Source of the DNA: Occallatibacter riparius
GTDB lineage: Bacteria; Acidobacteriota; Terriglobia; Terriglobales; Acidobacteriaceae
DNA length: 64,000 nt
Direction of reading: 5' to 3'
NCBI RefSeq assembly: GCF_025264625.1
Contig: NZ_CP093313.1
Span: 6,572,001-6,636,000 of the forward strand
Every line of letters starts with the position of its first letter. Within the stretch, counting starts at the first letter, position 1. Below, piece by piece: positions 44,358-57,608 of the stretch. Under the pieces are notes generated by a model. That model did not search any database and was not told the DNA's origin. It saw nothing but the letters and a program-made list of their open reading frames with translations. The position numbers and the translations under genes were made by a program.

Positions 44358-44786
44358 GTGGACGAGAAAAGAGAGTCAATTCGGGTTCTGGTCGTGGATG
44401 ACGAGAGGTCCGTCGCAGACAGCCTCGCCCTGATTCTGCAGGCGAGCGGTTACGAGGCCACCGCAGCGTATAGCGGCGAGGAAGCCGTGGGACTGTGCGA
44501 GGCAGGCAATCCGCACATAGTGGTTTCCGATATCGTGATGGGGCCGATGAGCGGCTTCGACCTGGCTATCTGGCTGGCGGAGCACCACCCCGCTTGCCGG
44601 ATCATCCTCATGTCGGCGCACTCATTCCACGATCCGCTGGTGGCCAAGTCCGTGCGTCGTGGGTTCGATTTCGTTCCTAAGCCGATTCATCCAGACAAGT
44701 TTCTGGCCAAGCTGGCCGCACCGTATGTGGAGCCCGACTCCTCGGCCGAGCCGCTGGAAGAAACGAAGGCCAGCGAGGATCAGTAA
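44358..44786 (+). CDS. Single-domain response regulator (receiver only)
   Basis: A 142-residue receiver domain (VLVVDDERSVADSLALILQ), phospho-acceptor Asp58 in IVVSDIVMG, and Lys in FVPKPIHP. There is no output domain; a short acidic tail ends it. The GTG start at 44358 is preferred for its G-rich upstream sequence; a GTG at 44322 is possible. It is divergent from the GH63-like gene by about 95 bases. No histidine kinase adjoins it. Confidence 0.88.
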   Translation: MDEKRESIRVLVVDDERSVADSLALILQASGYEATAAYSGEEAVGLCEAGNPHIVVSDIVMGPMSGFDLAIWLAEHHPACRIILMSAHSFHDPLVAKSVRRGFDFVPKPIHPDKFLAKLAAPYVEPDSSAEPLEETKASEDQ

Positions 44787-44840
44787 CTTATCCATAAAGC
44801 CCCAAGTCACCGCAAGCTGATTCAGTGCTATCCTTCTGCG

Positions 44841-45566
44841 ATGCCGAAAGAGCCCAAAACTCCGCAAGAGAAGAAGCTGCTTGAACTGAAGAAGGATTAC
44901 TTTACCTTCTCCAGGGATCCACATGCATTCCGGAAGACATGGAAGCGGAAGAAGGTACTCGCCAACCAGGAATATCGTCGCAAGAGCGCCGAGCTCTTTG
45001 CTCACGTAACTCCGGGGGCTTCTGCAGAGGACGTCGAACTAGTAGTTGGCGATGTAACCACTTCACATCTTCAGAAAGGAATCGCCCGAACGAAGCTCAT
45101 CAAGTGGGGCACTGTCTCGCTAGGAGAGAAGATCAAGGCCAAACTCGAGAAGCGCGAACAGACCGTCGGCAGGCGAGCTAATCGACATAGACTGATGGAC
45201 GCCATCACAGCATCCGCTGTAACGACGTTGGGATCGCTAGAGGAGAATCAACTAACCGACGTGGTGCGGCGGATCGCACTACTTCTCCGCGGTGGAGATC
45301 CCATGGAGTGGGCGCGGCTGTACCAATCAAGCGATCCACTTGATCGAGCCATATTCTTCGTCGAACGACTCAGTCGAGGAGATAGCTATTACGTTGACGC
45401 TCTTCGGAGGAACCCGAAACTATGTCATTCCTTTCAGCGCTGGAGAGATAAGGCGAATCGGATTCTGGCGAAACTTCGCCGCCCGCACGAGCGGAAACTG
45501 GAACAGAAAGTCGCGGCTGCCAAGAAGATCAAAGCGCTCCGAAGAGCGAAGGCAAAAGACGAATAG
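44841..45566 (+). CDS. Basic protein of unknown function
   Basis: A 241-residue soluble, Lys/Arg-rich protein that begins MPKEPKTPQEKKLLELKKDY and ends with a coiled-coil-like basic tail (KLEQKVAAAKKIKALRRAKAKDE). Base use looks less GC-rich than that of neighbours. No signal or membrane segment. The rRNA operon converges on it from the right. No known family is recognised; nucleic-acid binding is possible from its charge. Confidence 0.65.
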   Translation: MPKEPKTPQEKKLLELKKDYFTFSRDPHAFRKTWKRKKVLANQEYRRKSAELFAHVTPGASAEDVELVVGDVTTSHLQKGIARTKLIKWGTVSLGEKIKAKLEKREQTVGRRANRHRLMDAITASAVTTLGSLEENQLTDVVRRIALLLRGGDPMEWARLYQSSDPLDRAIFFVERLSRGDSYYVDALRRNPKLCHSFQRWRDKANRILAKLRRPHERKLEQKVAAAKKIKALRRAKAKDE

Positions 45567-45578
45567 TTGCAAAACGCA

Positions 45579-45606
45579 AAAAGCCCCGTCCGAGGACGGG
45601 GCTTTT
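45579..45606. terminator. Bidirectional intrinsic terminator between the gene at 44841 and the rRNA operon
   Basis: A hairpin with AAAAGCCCCGTC and GACGGGGCTTTT arms has A/T runs on both flanks. It can end transcription of the plus-strand gene and of the minus-strand rRNA operon, whose 5S gene lies just beyond. Confidence 0.85.
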
Positions 45607-45615
45607 CAAACATAT

Positions 45616-45732
<117 letters not shown>

Positions 45733-45920
45733 AACTTGGTAGCGCCTGGCGGGTGGTTTCCCGCAGCTCACTGCACCCGAAATTGTTGCGTCCGGGGCGG
45801 GCAGTTACAGCAGGCCAGCGCTAAAACTTTGCCGTGCGCGTGACGATGAATCACGCGCATCGGAAACGAAATTGATTGGTATTTACAAGGCTTGAAGAAT
45901 GTCCGCGAATATTACTGCGC

Positions 45921-45934
45921 GGAGTTAATTCTAT

Positions 45935-45942
<8 letters not shown>
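45921..45942. repeat. 3' arm of the 23S rRNA processing stalk
   Basis: This 22-base stretch is complementary (one mismatch) to 48843-48864 on the other side of the 23S gene. The paired arms form the stem that RNase III cuts. Confidence 0.75.
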
Positions 45943-48842
<2,900 letters not shown>

Positions 48843-48850
<8 letters not shown>

Positions 48851-48864
48851 ATAGAATTAACTCC
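48843..48864. repeat. 5' arm of the 23S rRNA processing stalk
   Basis: Complement of the arm at 45921-45942, with a single mismatch. It lies at the 5' end of the 23S gene on the minus strand. Confidence 0.75.
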
Positions 48865-49295
48865 ACACAGGGATGCATCACTGCAATCCTGCTGGCATTA
48901 ACGCCTGTTATTCGCCTGGAACTTCAACCTAAGTTGAAGTTCTCTGAGATACAACTAAACGTTGAATCTCCTAAAGACACTCTTCAATTCGAACACTCGA
49001 TTAAGCTTTCGCTCAACCTATGTGCTCGGCCTTGTATGTTACGCAATCGGATCTTACGCCCTCACCAGGCGCCTCACGGCGTACCTGTATAGGTATTCCA
49101 ACTGCGTTACCCAATCAATTTCGTTGTCAAACATCCTAACCGCTTCTCTTTGTCGAGAGCGGCCCAGCCCTGAGGCTGTTGAAACCTGCCCGTATTCGCC
49201 TGCGAAGACCTCGCGTAGCGGACGAGCCTGCTTCCAAGATTGCTGTCCGATTTAGATGAATCAGGCAGCGACCTTGATGCAGTGCTGAACGTTAT
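48865..49295. other. 23S - tRNA-Ala spacer of the rRNA operon
   Basis: No gene is visible. On the minus strand a boxA-like GGATGTTTGACA lies at 49136-49125, which is where Nus-factor antitermination sites occur upstream of 23S. Confidence 0.5.
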
Positions 49296-49371
49296 TGGTG
49301 GAGCTGATCGGGATCGAACCGATGACCCCCTGCTTGCAAAGCAGGTGCTCTCCCAGCTGAGCTACAGCCCC
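49296..49371 (-). tRNA. tRNA-Ala (anticodon TGC)
   Basis: Cloverleaf with GGGGCTG/CAGCTCC acceptor, anticodon TGC, T-loop TTCGATC and an encoded CCA. It sits in the rRNA operon spacer. Confidence 0.97.
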
Positions 49372-49392
49372 ACAATTGGGAACCTTGCTAGT

Positions 49393-49469
<77 letters not shown>

Positions 49470-49745
49470 ATGGTCGGCCTTGCCGGCCTGGCCGTTTCGC
49501 CCCGCCAGAGGAGCCCGGCGGCTCTTCCAATTACGTTCTTAAAAGGGTTTCGGGAACAAGGTTGAACATGCTGAGCGACTACGCCGCCCATGACGATCGT
49601 GCGGTCGTTTCAGGCCAAAGAAGGTCTTGACCAGAATTCCGTTTGCTGCCAGGTAAACAGCGCACGGTTTGATGACACTTGACTCGCACTCTCTCGAGTG
49701 TCCGCTATCGCGGAAGGAGTCAGCGTGCCACCGTTTCTCTTTTAG

Positions 49746-51247
<1,502 letters not shown>

Positions 51248-51385
51248 AACCTGTTGTCCCGCTCACACCCGACGGAGGTCGGTGGAGTCGAGACCGTGCA
51301 TCCGTCTCTCGACGGTGCACCTTACCTTGTGAGAATGATCAAGCCAAACCTGATCGATCCTCACGACTGGCACGTTCAACCTTAT

Positions 51386-51396
51386 TGTCAAAGATC
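51386..51396 (-). promoter_or_regulatory. boxA-like antitermination site in the 16S leader
   Basis: GATCTTTGACA on the minus strand fits the bacterial boxA core for NusB-S10 binding. It lies about 140 bases before the 16S start and downstream of all three promoters. Confidence 0.55.
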
Positions 51397-51532
51397 CTTG
51401 AGAACGGTCCGCCTGAGCGGTGTCCTTTTGGATCGAGGCTCAGACTGTGTCGCCTGAGTTGTCCCCGAACTTGTTGCGCACGTTGAGTTTAGCGTTTCAC
51501 CGCTTGTCTCTACCGTTTAGCGCGACTTTCTT

Positions 51533-51561
51533 AGACTATCAAGCCGTTAACCTCTTGTCAA
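51533..51561 (-). promoter_or_regulatory. rRNA promoter P3 (putative)
   Basis: Minus strand TTGACA (51561-51556), 17 bases, TAGTCT (51538-51533), then AAGAAAGTCG. The sequence after the -10 resembles that of P1 and P2. Confidence 0.6.
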
Positions 51562-51920
51562 CCTGCTTGCTTTTGCCTTGAGGCCGCTCAATCACGATGA
51601 TGGCGTTCGTTCCTCATAGCGGCAGAAGCTCGCTTTTGAACCAGTCAGGCTTGCTCCTATCCAAGAGTCAGCGCAGCGCAAAATATCAATGATCGACCGG
51701 CTATTCACCCGCGCCACTGAGGCGCACGAGAGATCAACTCTCGGGTCTTGCGGTGGATTGTTCTCTGAGGGATTTCCTTCAGGGGCCAGGGGCGACTTTC
51801 GCCTCTCTCAACCCTACGAACTCTGCTTCCGAACTTGGTCGAACCGACTTTGGTGTCGTTCGCGCTTGGGGCGATCTTCACTGATCACCGGAAGCCCCAC
51901 TGCCTTGTTTCAACTTTCTG

Positions 51921-51949
51921 AGATTAGCACAGCGTTCTCAGATTTGCAA
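51921..51949 (-). promoter_or_regulatory. rRNA promoter P2 (putative)
   Basis: Minus strand TTGCAA (51949-51944), 17 bases, TAATCT (51926-51921), then CAGAAAGTTGAAACAAGG. It is a near copy of P1, 72 bases away. Confidence 0.55.
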
Positions 51950-51992
51950 CCCGCTGCCGTCGTTCGTTGCAGCGCCTTGTTGCGACTTCCTG

Positions 51993-52021
51993 AGAATAGC
52001 AACGGATCAGCCATCGCGCAA
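51993..52021 (-). promoter_or_regulatory. rRNA promoter P1 (putative)
   Basis: Minus strand TTGCGC (52021-52016), 17 bases, TATTCT (51998-51993), then CAGGAAGTCGCAACAAGG. It is the outermost of three related promoter-like sites and lies just beyond the marC stop codon. Confidence 0.55.
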
Positions 52022-52124
52022 CCCTTTCTCTTGTGGGAAACAGGGGCTTTTTGTGGGAAAGGCCATGAGCTCCGCGTCCAGCAAGGACTTCAACCTTTTG
52101 GGGGCGACGAAATACTCCATTTCA

Positions 52125-52820
52125 CTATTGCCTTTGAATAATACCCAGGTCCGTCAGCCCATTCACAAAGAACTGCATAGCGAGCGCCACCAGCAGCAAG
52201 CCCATGATCCTGACCAGGATACGAATGCCTGTCTCGCCCATCACCGCCCTGACCCGCCCGGCTGCAGCCAGCACCCAGTAGCTCACCAGCGCGGTTACGG
52301 CGATCGCGCCCAGGATCGCTCCCATCTCCCACTGCCAGAAGTGCGGAACCTGCCCCACCAGCACCATCACCGAGGAGATCGCGCCCGGTCCGGCCAGCAT
52401 GGGGATCCCCAGCGGCACGATCCCCGCGTCTTCCTTGTGGCTGGCTTCTTCGGTGTCGCCCGAGGCCTCCTGCGTAGGGGAGCGCTTGGCCTCCAGCATG
52501 TCCAGGCCGATGAGCAACAGGATCAGCCCGCCCGCTACCTCGAACGCCGGCAGCGTAATTCCGAACATGCGGAAGATGAGTTGCCCGGCAAGAGCAAAGC
52601 TGGTGAGCACGATGAAGCAGGTGAGCGCAGCCTTCCGCGCCATGCGCTTGCGCCGCGCCTCATCCGCACTTTCCGTGATGGCGAGGAACGACCCGATCGC
52701 CGCAAACGGATCCACCAGGAAGAAGATCGAGCTCAGCGCCAGCACGGAGAAGCGCACCCACGGTGCCGTGCGAAGTTCGTTCAATGCGGTTTCAGCGGGA
52801 TTGGTCCAGTGCACGATCAT
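52125..52820 (-). CDS. marC: MarC-family integral membrane protein
   Basis: A 231-residue protein with six predicted membrane helices and the MarC motifs FFLVDPFAAIGSFLAITE and PLGIPMLAGPGAISSVMVL, the latter repeating the Pro-Gly pattern. It starts 8 bases after the mtnC stop, so it is the last gene of the methionine-salvage operon. MarC proteins were once linked to multidrug resistance; their transport role is still unproven. Confidence 0.9.
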   Translation of the reverse strand: MIVHWTNPAETALNELRTAPWVRFSVLALSSIFFLVDPFAAIGSFLAITESADEARRKRMARKAALTCFIVLTSFALAGQLIFRMFGITLPAFEVAGGLILLLIGLDMLEAKRSPTQEASGDTEEASHKEDAGIVPLGIPMLAGPGAISSVMVLVGQVPHFWQWEMGAILGAIAVTALVSYWVLAAAGRVRAVMGETGIRILVRIMGLLLVALAMQFFVNGLTDLGIIQRQ

Positions 52821-52828
52821 TTGGAGTC

Positions 52829-53542
52829 TCAGGAGGCGTGGAACGATGCAATCGCGCTGTGCCCGTTTGCGGCCTCAACCGGCACATTCCCGGGCCGCAT
52901 CACCAGCCGCGTCCCGCACCCCGCCTCGCGCGCTGCATCCAGTTCCTTCACCACATCGGAGAAAAACAGCACATCCGCGGGCGCGACCTGCATCGCCTCC
53001 GCAATCGCCGCATAGCTGGCGCTCGCCTGCTTTGGCCCCGTCCGTGTGTCGAAGTAGCCGGAGAGCATCGGCGTCAGATCGCCGTGGTTCGAGTGGCGGA
53101 AGAACAGCACCTGTGCCTCCGCCGATCCCGACGAGTAGATCGCCACCCGCCCCTCCCGCGACCAGCGCGCAAAGGCCTCCGGCACATCATCGAAGATTTC
53201 GCTCCGCAACTCGCCGCGTTCGTAGCCCGCCTTCCAGATCTTCCCCTGCAGGCTCTTCAACGCCGTCGACTTGCGGTCCTGGTTCATCAACCACGACAAG
53301 TAGTAGAACGCATGCATCTCGTCGCTGATCTCGATCCCCAGCGTAGGACACCCCTCCGCCGTCTCGGCCCGATTCTCCTCCGCCAGAAGCCTCAAGTCGT
53401 CCTGAACCGCCCGATCCTTGGCGTTGACATGGAGAAAACGTGCGAAGTGCCTGCGCGCATACGGAAACAGCGTTTCGGTCACAAACGAAACCGGCGCAAC
53501 CGTGCCCTCAACATCCAGCAGATAAAGCTTCGGTGCGCTCAT
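52829..53542 (-). CDS. mtnC: Acireductone synthase (enolase-phosphatase E1)
   Basis: A 237-residue HAD-superfamily enzyme. Nucleophile Asp10 is in LLDVEGTVAPVSFV; motif II is YSSGSAEAQ and motif III FFSDVVKELDAAREAG. It turns 2,3-diketo-5-methylthiopentyl-1-phosphate into 1,2-dihydroxy-3-keto-5-methylthiopentene. Its substrate comes from MtnB and its product goes to MtnD, both encoded just upstream in the operon. Confidence 0.94.
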   Translation of the reverse strand: MSAPKLYLLDVEGTVAPVSFVTETLFPYARRHFARFLHVNAKDRAVQDDLRLLAEENRAETAEGCPTLGIEISDEMHAFYYLSWLMNQDRKSTALKSLQGKIWKAGYERGELRSEIFDDVPEAFARWSREGRVAIYSSGSAEAQVLFFRHSNHGDLTPMLSGYFDTRTGPKQASASYAAIAEAMQVAPADVLFFSDVVKELDAAREAGCGTRLVMRPGNVPVEAANGHSAIASFHAS

Positions 53543-53571
53543 ACGCTTTGATCCTTCCCATCCCGCATCGG

Positions 53572-54366
53572 CTATGGATTCATCTGCTTCGGAACGTCCT
53601 CAATCGTTGAGGTGTGTTGCGGCGTCAGTCCCGTCTTGGCAATCAGCATTTGCAGCACATCATCAGGAACGTTGGAGCCGCCATCCCCAACCTGATTCCC
53701 CCTAAGCCGGCGTCCATCCGCAAAATCGACAATCACGTCCCTTTCCGCTCGAAAGCTGCCATCTCGCAACCTGTATCCGTCCACTATCGTCAGCCGCCTT
53801 GCCTCATTCATCGGGAACGTCTCTGAGCGCAGAGAGCCAAAGTGGCCCACTCGAATCTCCGAGTCCGTGATGGTGAAATGAATTGGGATTGCGAGCAGCG
53901 TGAAGAAGCCGATGGGAGCAACAAGCAAGAGGCTGGTCCACTTCATGAAGACGTACGAATTCAAGCCGCCCTTGCTGTCCGCATCGTCCTCAATCGCGTC
54001 GGCTTCCTCCCATCGGCCAAGCCTGCGCAAATACCACACAGCCAGCGGCCAGGGAACGGCAAGCGCCGCGAATAATGGGAAAAAGCACCAGAACACCTGA
54101 GGAGCATACACGGTCAGTGCCGATGGCCCATCCAGAGTTGCCCACCAGCGGTTTGCGCCTCTGAGAACAAAGAATGAAAGGGCAAGCAAAATTCCGACGC
54201 CCCACATCGCGGCTCCGACCACGCCAGTTGGTAAAGGCTCGGAAATCTGCGAATCGCTGTAAGGGCGCGCCGCCGCGCGAAATCTCGCCGGTATCCTTCG
54301 GGCCAAAAGGCCGAGCAAAAGCGAAGCCACAACCCCGACAAGAAACCGAATGATCCAATCGCTCAT
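53572..54366 (-). CDS. Membrane protein of unknown function in the methionine-salvage operon
   Basis: About 264 residues. The N-terminal half has four predicted membrane helices (about 4-22, 47-67, 83-103 and 140-160). The C-terminal third (from about 165) looks like a soluble PH-like/bPH domain (HFTITDSEIRVGHFGSLRSETFPMNEARRLTIVDG...VIVDFADGRRLRGNQ). The ATG at 54366 overlaps the mtnD stop (ATGA), so it is translationally coupled to a metabolic enzyme. I recognise no family. It sits between mtnD and mtnC, so a role tied to this operon is plausible but unproven. Confidence 0.75.
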   Translation of the reverse strand: MSDWIIRFLVGVVASLLLGLLARRIPARFRAAARPYSDSQISEPLPTGVVGAAMWGVGILLALSFFVLRGANRWWATLDGPSALTVYAPQVFWCFFPLFAALAVPWPLAVWYLRRLGRWEEADAIEDDADSKGGLNSYVFMKWTSLLLVAPIGFFTLLAIPIHFTITDSEIRVGHFGSLRSETFPMNEARRLTIVDGYRLRDGSFRAERDVIVDFADGRRLRGNQVGDGGSNVPDDVLQMLIAKTGLTPQHTSTIEDVPKQMNP

Positions 54367-54944
54367 GCGCCCAACGACTTCGCGAAGGGATTTTCCACAC
54401 GCGCGCCCATATACACCGGCCCGAAACACAGCGGCTGATATCCGCGATCCACGCCTGAATCCGTGTAGTGCGGCGTCCATCCCGCAGTGTCCTGGAACCA
54501 CCGGATCGCGCGAATTCGCCGGTCTTCGCACAAGGTGAACCAGTGCGTGATTCCGCGCGGCACGCGCAGCATATCGCCGGGACCAACTTCAACCGAAGCC
54601 ACCCGCCCGCCAATGTGCAGAAAGAAAATGCCGCGCCCCACCAGGATGAACCGCACCTCGTCCTCGTCGTGCGTGTGCTCCTTGTCAAACTTCGCCAGCA
54701 TCGCGTCGAGGTTCGGCGTCTCCGGATTCACGTCGATCACATCGGCCGTCACGTAGCCGCCGCGCTGCTTCATCGCGGCAATCTCATCGGCATACGCAGT
54801 CAGCACCTCACCAGCAGAGCAGTCCGCCGGCACGCGGTCCAGGCTCCAGCGCTCGTAGTCGATGCCCATTTCGCCAAGCGCCGCGCGAATCTCCGGCTCG
54901 CCATCAATCCGTGTGTCCGTATCGGGAAAGCGCAGAACAGCCAA
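54363..54944 (-). CDS. mtnD: Acireductone dioxygenase
   Basis: A 193-residue cupin. Metal ligands are His90, His92, Glu96 (HTHDEDE) and His134 (RGITHWF). With iron it oxidises the acireductone to the keto acid precursor of methionine plus formate; with nickel it gives the off-pathway products. The TTG start at 54944 has GGAGG 5 bases before it and gives a normal-length protein; a longer frame would overlap mtnB. Confidence 0.93.
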   Translation of the reverse strand: MAVLRFPDTDTRIDGEPEIRAALGEMGIDYERWSLDRVPADCSAGEVLTAYADEIAAMKQRGGYVTADVIDVNPETPNLDAMLAKFDKEHTHDEDEVRFILVGRGIFFLHIGGRVASVEVGPGDMLRVPRGITHWFTLCEDRRIRAIRWFQDTAGWTPHYTDSGVDRGYQPLCFGPVYMGARVENPFAKSLGA

Positions 54945-54965
54945 ACCAACCTCCAGAACTCCCTG

Positions 54966-54984
54966 CTCCCTATTCCCTACTCCC
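54966..54984. repeat. 19-base repeat shared with the sigma-gene gap, containing the mtnB stop
   Basis: CTCCCTATTCCCTACTCCC here is identical to 39251-39269. The mtnB stop codon (TAG) and the last residues GSRE are read from this repeat, as if the element had settled on the gene end. Confidence 0.7.
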
Positions 54985-55611
54985 TTGCATTCTCCGGCAC
55001 TCCACCTCGAACAGAAACTCCAGCGCCTCCAGATGCCGCCGCGCCTCGGCCACCGATGTGCCCCAAGTATAGAGCCCATGCGCGCTCAACAGAACTCCGT
55101 GGGTTTCAGGATTGCGCTCGAGCGCCTCCTCCAATTCCCGCGCCAGCATGCTGTAGTCCTGCGAATTCGCGATCACTGGAACACGCTCGGCATGCGCGTG
55201 GCTATCTACGCCTGACAACGCCTTCAGCAGTTCATACCCGGCAATCTCCACGTGTCCCGCGTCCACCGACCGCGCGGAGAGAAGCGTATTCCAGATGGTG
55301 TGCACGTGTGCGATAGCACGCATCTTCGGCCGCATGCGGTAGGCAACTACGTGCAGCCCCGATTCCGCCGATGGCTTGCCCAACCCGCTGATCACGCGGC
55401 CCTGTGCATCCAGTTCCAGCAGATCGGCAGGCGTCATCCTGCCTTTGTCGAGCCCGCTGCATGAGATGTAGATGTGTCCGTTTGCCGGATCGCGCACGCT
55501 GAAGTTGCCGCTGGTGGCTGGCACCCATCCGCGCGCCGCTGCCCAGTGCGCCAGCTGGCACAGCGCATCAACCTGCTCCGCGACTCGTACGTTCATCGCC
55601 TGGGGAAGCAT
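54970..55611 (-). CDS. mtnB: Methylthioribulose-1-phosphate dehydratase
   Basis: A 213-residue class-II aldolase-family enzyme. The phosphate/zinc region has ATSGNFSVRD, Glu83 in SAESGLH, and the zinc ligands His102 and His104 in AHVHTIWN, with SAHGLYTWG later. It removes water from 5-methylthioribulose-1-phosphate. It leads the operon that continues mtnD-(membrane protein)-mtnC-marC. The C-terminal GSRE is encoded by an intergenic repeat. mtnA and mtnK are not in the window. Confidence 0.92.
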   Translation of the reverse strand: MLPQAMNVRVAEQVDALCQLAHWAAARGWVPATSGNFSVRDPANGHIYISCSGLDKGRMTPADLLELDAQGRVISGLGKPSAESGLHVVAYRMRPKMRAIAHVHTIWNTLLSARSVDAGHVEIAGYELLKALSGVDSHAHAERVPVIANSQDYSMLARELEEALERNPETHGVLLSAHGLYTWGTSVAEARRHLEALEFLFEVECRRMQGSRE

Positions 55612-55737
55612 AGGTCTATGCAGTGTACCAATAACTTTGCCGCGCATTTCAGCCTGTTCGACATAACCCGCCGCAGCGTAAGCTGGTCTATCTCACAGCC
55701 GACTCTCGTTCCGGCCGCCCAGTATTTCAGGAGACCC

Positions 55738-57588
55738 ATGCGCCCGTTCCTTACTCTATTCTCCGTCGCCCTTCTCTCACTCCCCAGCGCATTTGCCCAG
55801 TCTCCCCCGCAGGCCCAGCCTGAGACGCCGACCTTCCAGATGAGCGCCCGCGACGTCATCGTCGACGTAGTTGTGACCAACGACAAGGGCGAGCCCGTCA
55901 AGGGGCTCAAGGCGTCGGACTTCCAGGTGCTGGAGGATGGCAAGCCGCAGAAGGTCGACTTCTTCGAAGGGCATAACGCCAAAGCTCTTCCGCCCGGCGC
56001 CCTTGCTCCGCTGCCCCAGATGCCGCCCAACGTCTACACCAATGTTCCGCCGGCCCCGCCGTCTGACGCCGTCAATGTGCTGATGCTCGACATGCTCAAT
56101 ACCCCGGAGCAGAACTTCGCTTATTCCCGCGAGCAGCTCATGGAGTTCCTCAAGAACGTGAAGCCCGGCACCCGCATGGCCATCGTCACGCTTGCGGACA
56201 AGGTCAACATCGTTACCGGCTTCACCGCCGACGTTTCTACCCTCCTCGCCGCGCTCTCCGACGCCAAAAAGGGCCAGCAGGGCCAGGTCAGCCAGTCGCT
56301 CGTCACCCGGTCCGATGAAGCAGCACAGAATTCCAGTATCGCCTTCCAGCGGTCGTCGAACGTGGGTCAGTCCACCGCCAGCATTCAGGCTCTTCAATCC
56401 GCATATCAGACCCAGAGCGATTTCGCCCAGCGCAACCGCACGCTCATGACGCTTGAGGCCCTCCGCCATCTGGCCAAGTTCCTGGGCAATGTGCCGGGCC
56501 GCAAAAACCTGCTCTGGTTCTCTTCGGATTTCCCCGTCTCCCTTCTTCCCAACCTCAGCGAACGCGGCGCCAACGATTACAACCTGATACCCAACTCCAT
56601 AGTCCGCAAAACCGCTGACGAACTCACCGCCGCGCGCGTCGCCGTCTATCCCATCCAGGCACAAGGCATTATGAATGACTCATGGTTCCTGGCCGACAGC
56701 GGAGGCGCAGGAAACACCCCCACCTACACCGGCTCCGCAGGCGCTCCCAATCTCGCCAACGCCAATAACGCCATCGTCGGCGACACGCTCAGGTCCGACG
56801 CCAGTGCGCGCGCCAACATCCTTGCTGAAATGAATCAGCTGGCTGCTGACACCGGCGGCAAGGCCTTCTACAACAACAACGATCTCTCCACGGCCACAGC
56901 TCGCGCCATCGCCGACGGCTCCGATTACTACGCACTCACTTATTCGCCTTCAAACCAAAAACTCGACGGCAAGTATCGCAAGATCGACATCCGCCTCCCT
57001 GACACCAAGTACCACCTCTCGTGGCGTCGCGGCTACAACGCTGACCCCATCACGGTCGGCGCGGCGGCAAAGGCTGAGGCCGATCCGCTGCACCCCCTCA
57101 TGCTTCTCGGCACTCCCAACTCCACCGAGATTCTCTATGGCCTCCGCGTTTTGCCCGCGGCCCAGCAGCCCGCACCGAACGCCGCCATTGCGGGCCACAA
57201 TTCGAAGCTCAAGGGCCCGGTGCGCCGGCTCAGCGTCGACTTCATGATCCGCTGGACCGACATCAACCTCACTCCCGGCCCCAATGACTCCCACGGCGGC
57301 CGGGTCCAGGTCGAGCTTCTCGCCTATTCCTCCGATGGCCAGGCGCTCAACTGGAACGGAGGCACAGAGGTGATGCAGATGGCTCCTCAGACCTACGCCG
57401 CCGTCCAGAAGTCCGGGATCCCCGCGCACATCGAAATCGACGTGCCCCAGGACCAGCCCGTCATCCTCTCCTCAGGTGTCTACGACCTGAGCACGGGCAA
57501 AGTCGGAACGCTGCAAATCCCGCTGCAACCGGGCACTGCGCACGCAGCGGCTTCTGCGCCTGCAGTTCCTGGTGCGACGAAGCCGTAA
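55738..57588 (+). CDS. VWFA-related acidobacterial protein, exported
   Basis: A 616-residue protein with a signal (FLTLFSVALLSLPSAFAQ) and a VWA-like domain of the acidobacterial TIGR03436 type. It has DVIVDVVVTNDKGEPVKGLKASDFQVLEDGKPQKV, then VNVLMLDMLNTPEQNFAYSREQLMEFLKNVKPGTRMAIVTL and KNLLWFSSDFPVSL. The metal site is LDMLNT, not a strict DxSxS, so adhesion through a full MIDAS is uncertain. GGAGACCC precedes the ATG. Function is unknown; the family is common in Acidobacteriota. Confidence 0.88.
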   Translation: MRPFLTLFSVALLSLPSAFAQSPPQAQPETPTFQMSARDVIVDVVVTNDKGEPVKGLKASDFQVLEDGKPQKVDFFEGHNAKALPPGALAPLPQMPPNVYTNVPPAPPSDAVNVLMLDMLNTPEQNFAYSREQLMEFLKNVKPGTRMAIVTLADKVNIVTGFTADVSTLLAALSDAKKGQQGQVSQSLVTRSDEAAQNSSIAFQRSSNVGQSTASIQALQSAYQTQSDFAQRNRTLMTLEALRHLAKFLGNVPGRKNLLWFSSDFPVSLLPNLSERGANDYNLIPNSIVRKTADELTAARVAVYPIQAQGIMNDSWFLADSGGAGNTPTYTGSAGAPNLANANNAIVGDTLRSDASARANILAEMNQLAADTGGKAFYNNNDLSTATARAIADGSDYYALTYSPSNQKLDGKYRKIDIRLPDTKYHLSWRRGYNADPITVGAAAKAEADPLHPLMLLGTPNSTEILYGLRVLPAAQQPAPNAAIAGHNSKLKGPVRRLSVDFMIRWTDINLTPGPNDSHGGRVQVELLAYSSDGQALNWNGGTEVMQMAPQTYAAVQKSGIPAHIEIDVPQDQPVILSSGVYDLSTGKVGTLQIPLQPGTAHAAASAPAVPGATKP

Positions 57589-57608
57589 CACGGCACTAAA
57601 ATCGGTAT

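Larger units (their letters stand above)
51248..52124. other. Leader and promoter region of the rRNA operon
   Basis: About 880 bases lie between 16S and the marC gene, with no plausible gene. On the minus strand they hold three promoter-like sequences and a boxA-like GATCTTTGACA (51396-51386) near the start of 16S. A plus-strand frame at 51689-52141 is not credible. Confidence 0.6.

Noticed and set aside
51689..52141. Open frame of 150 codons in the rRNA promoter region
   Set aside because: It runs across promoter-like sites and has no Shine-Dalgarno; composition does not look coding.
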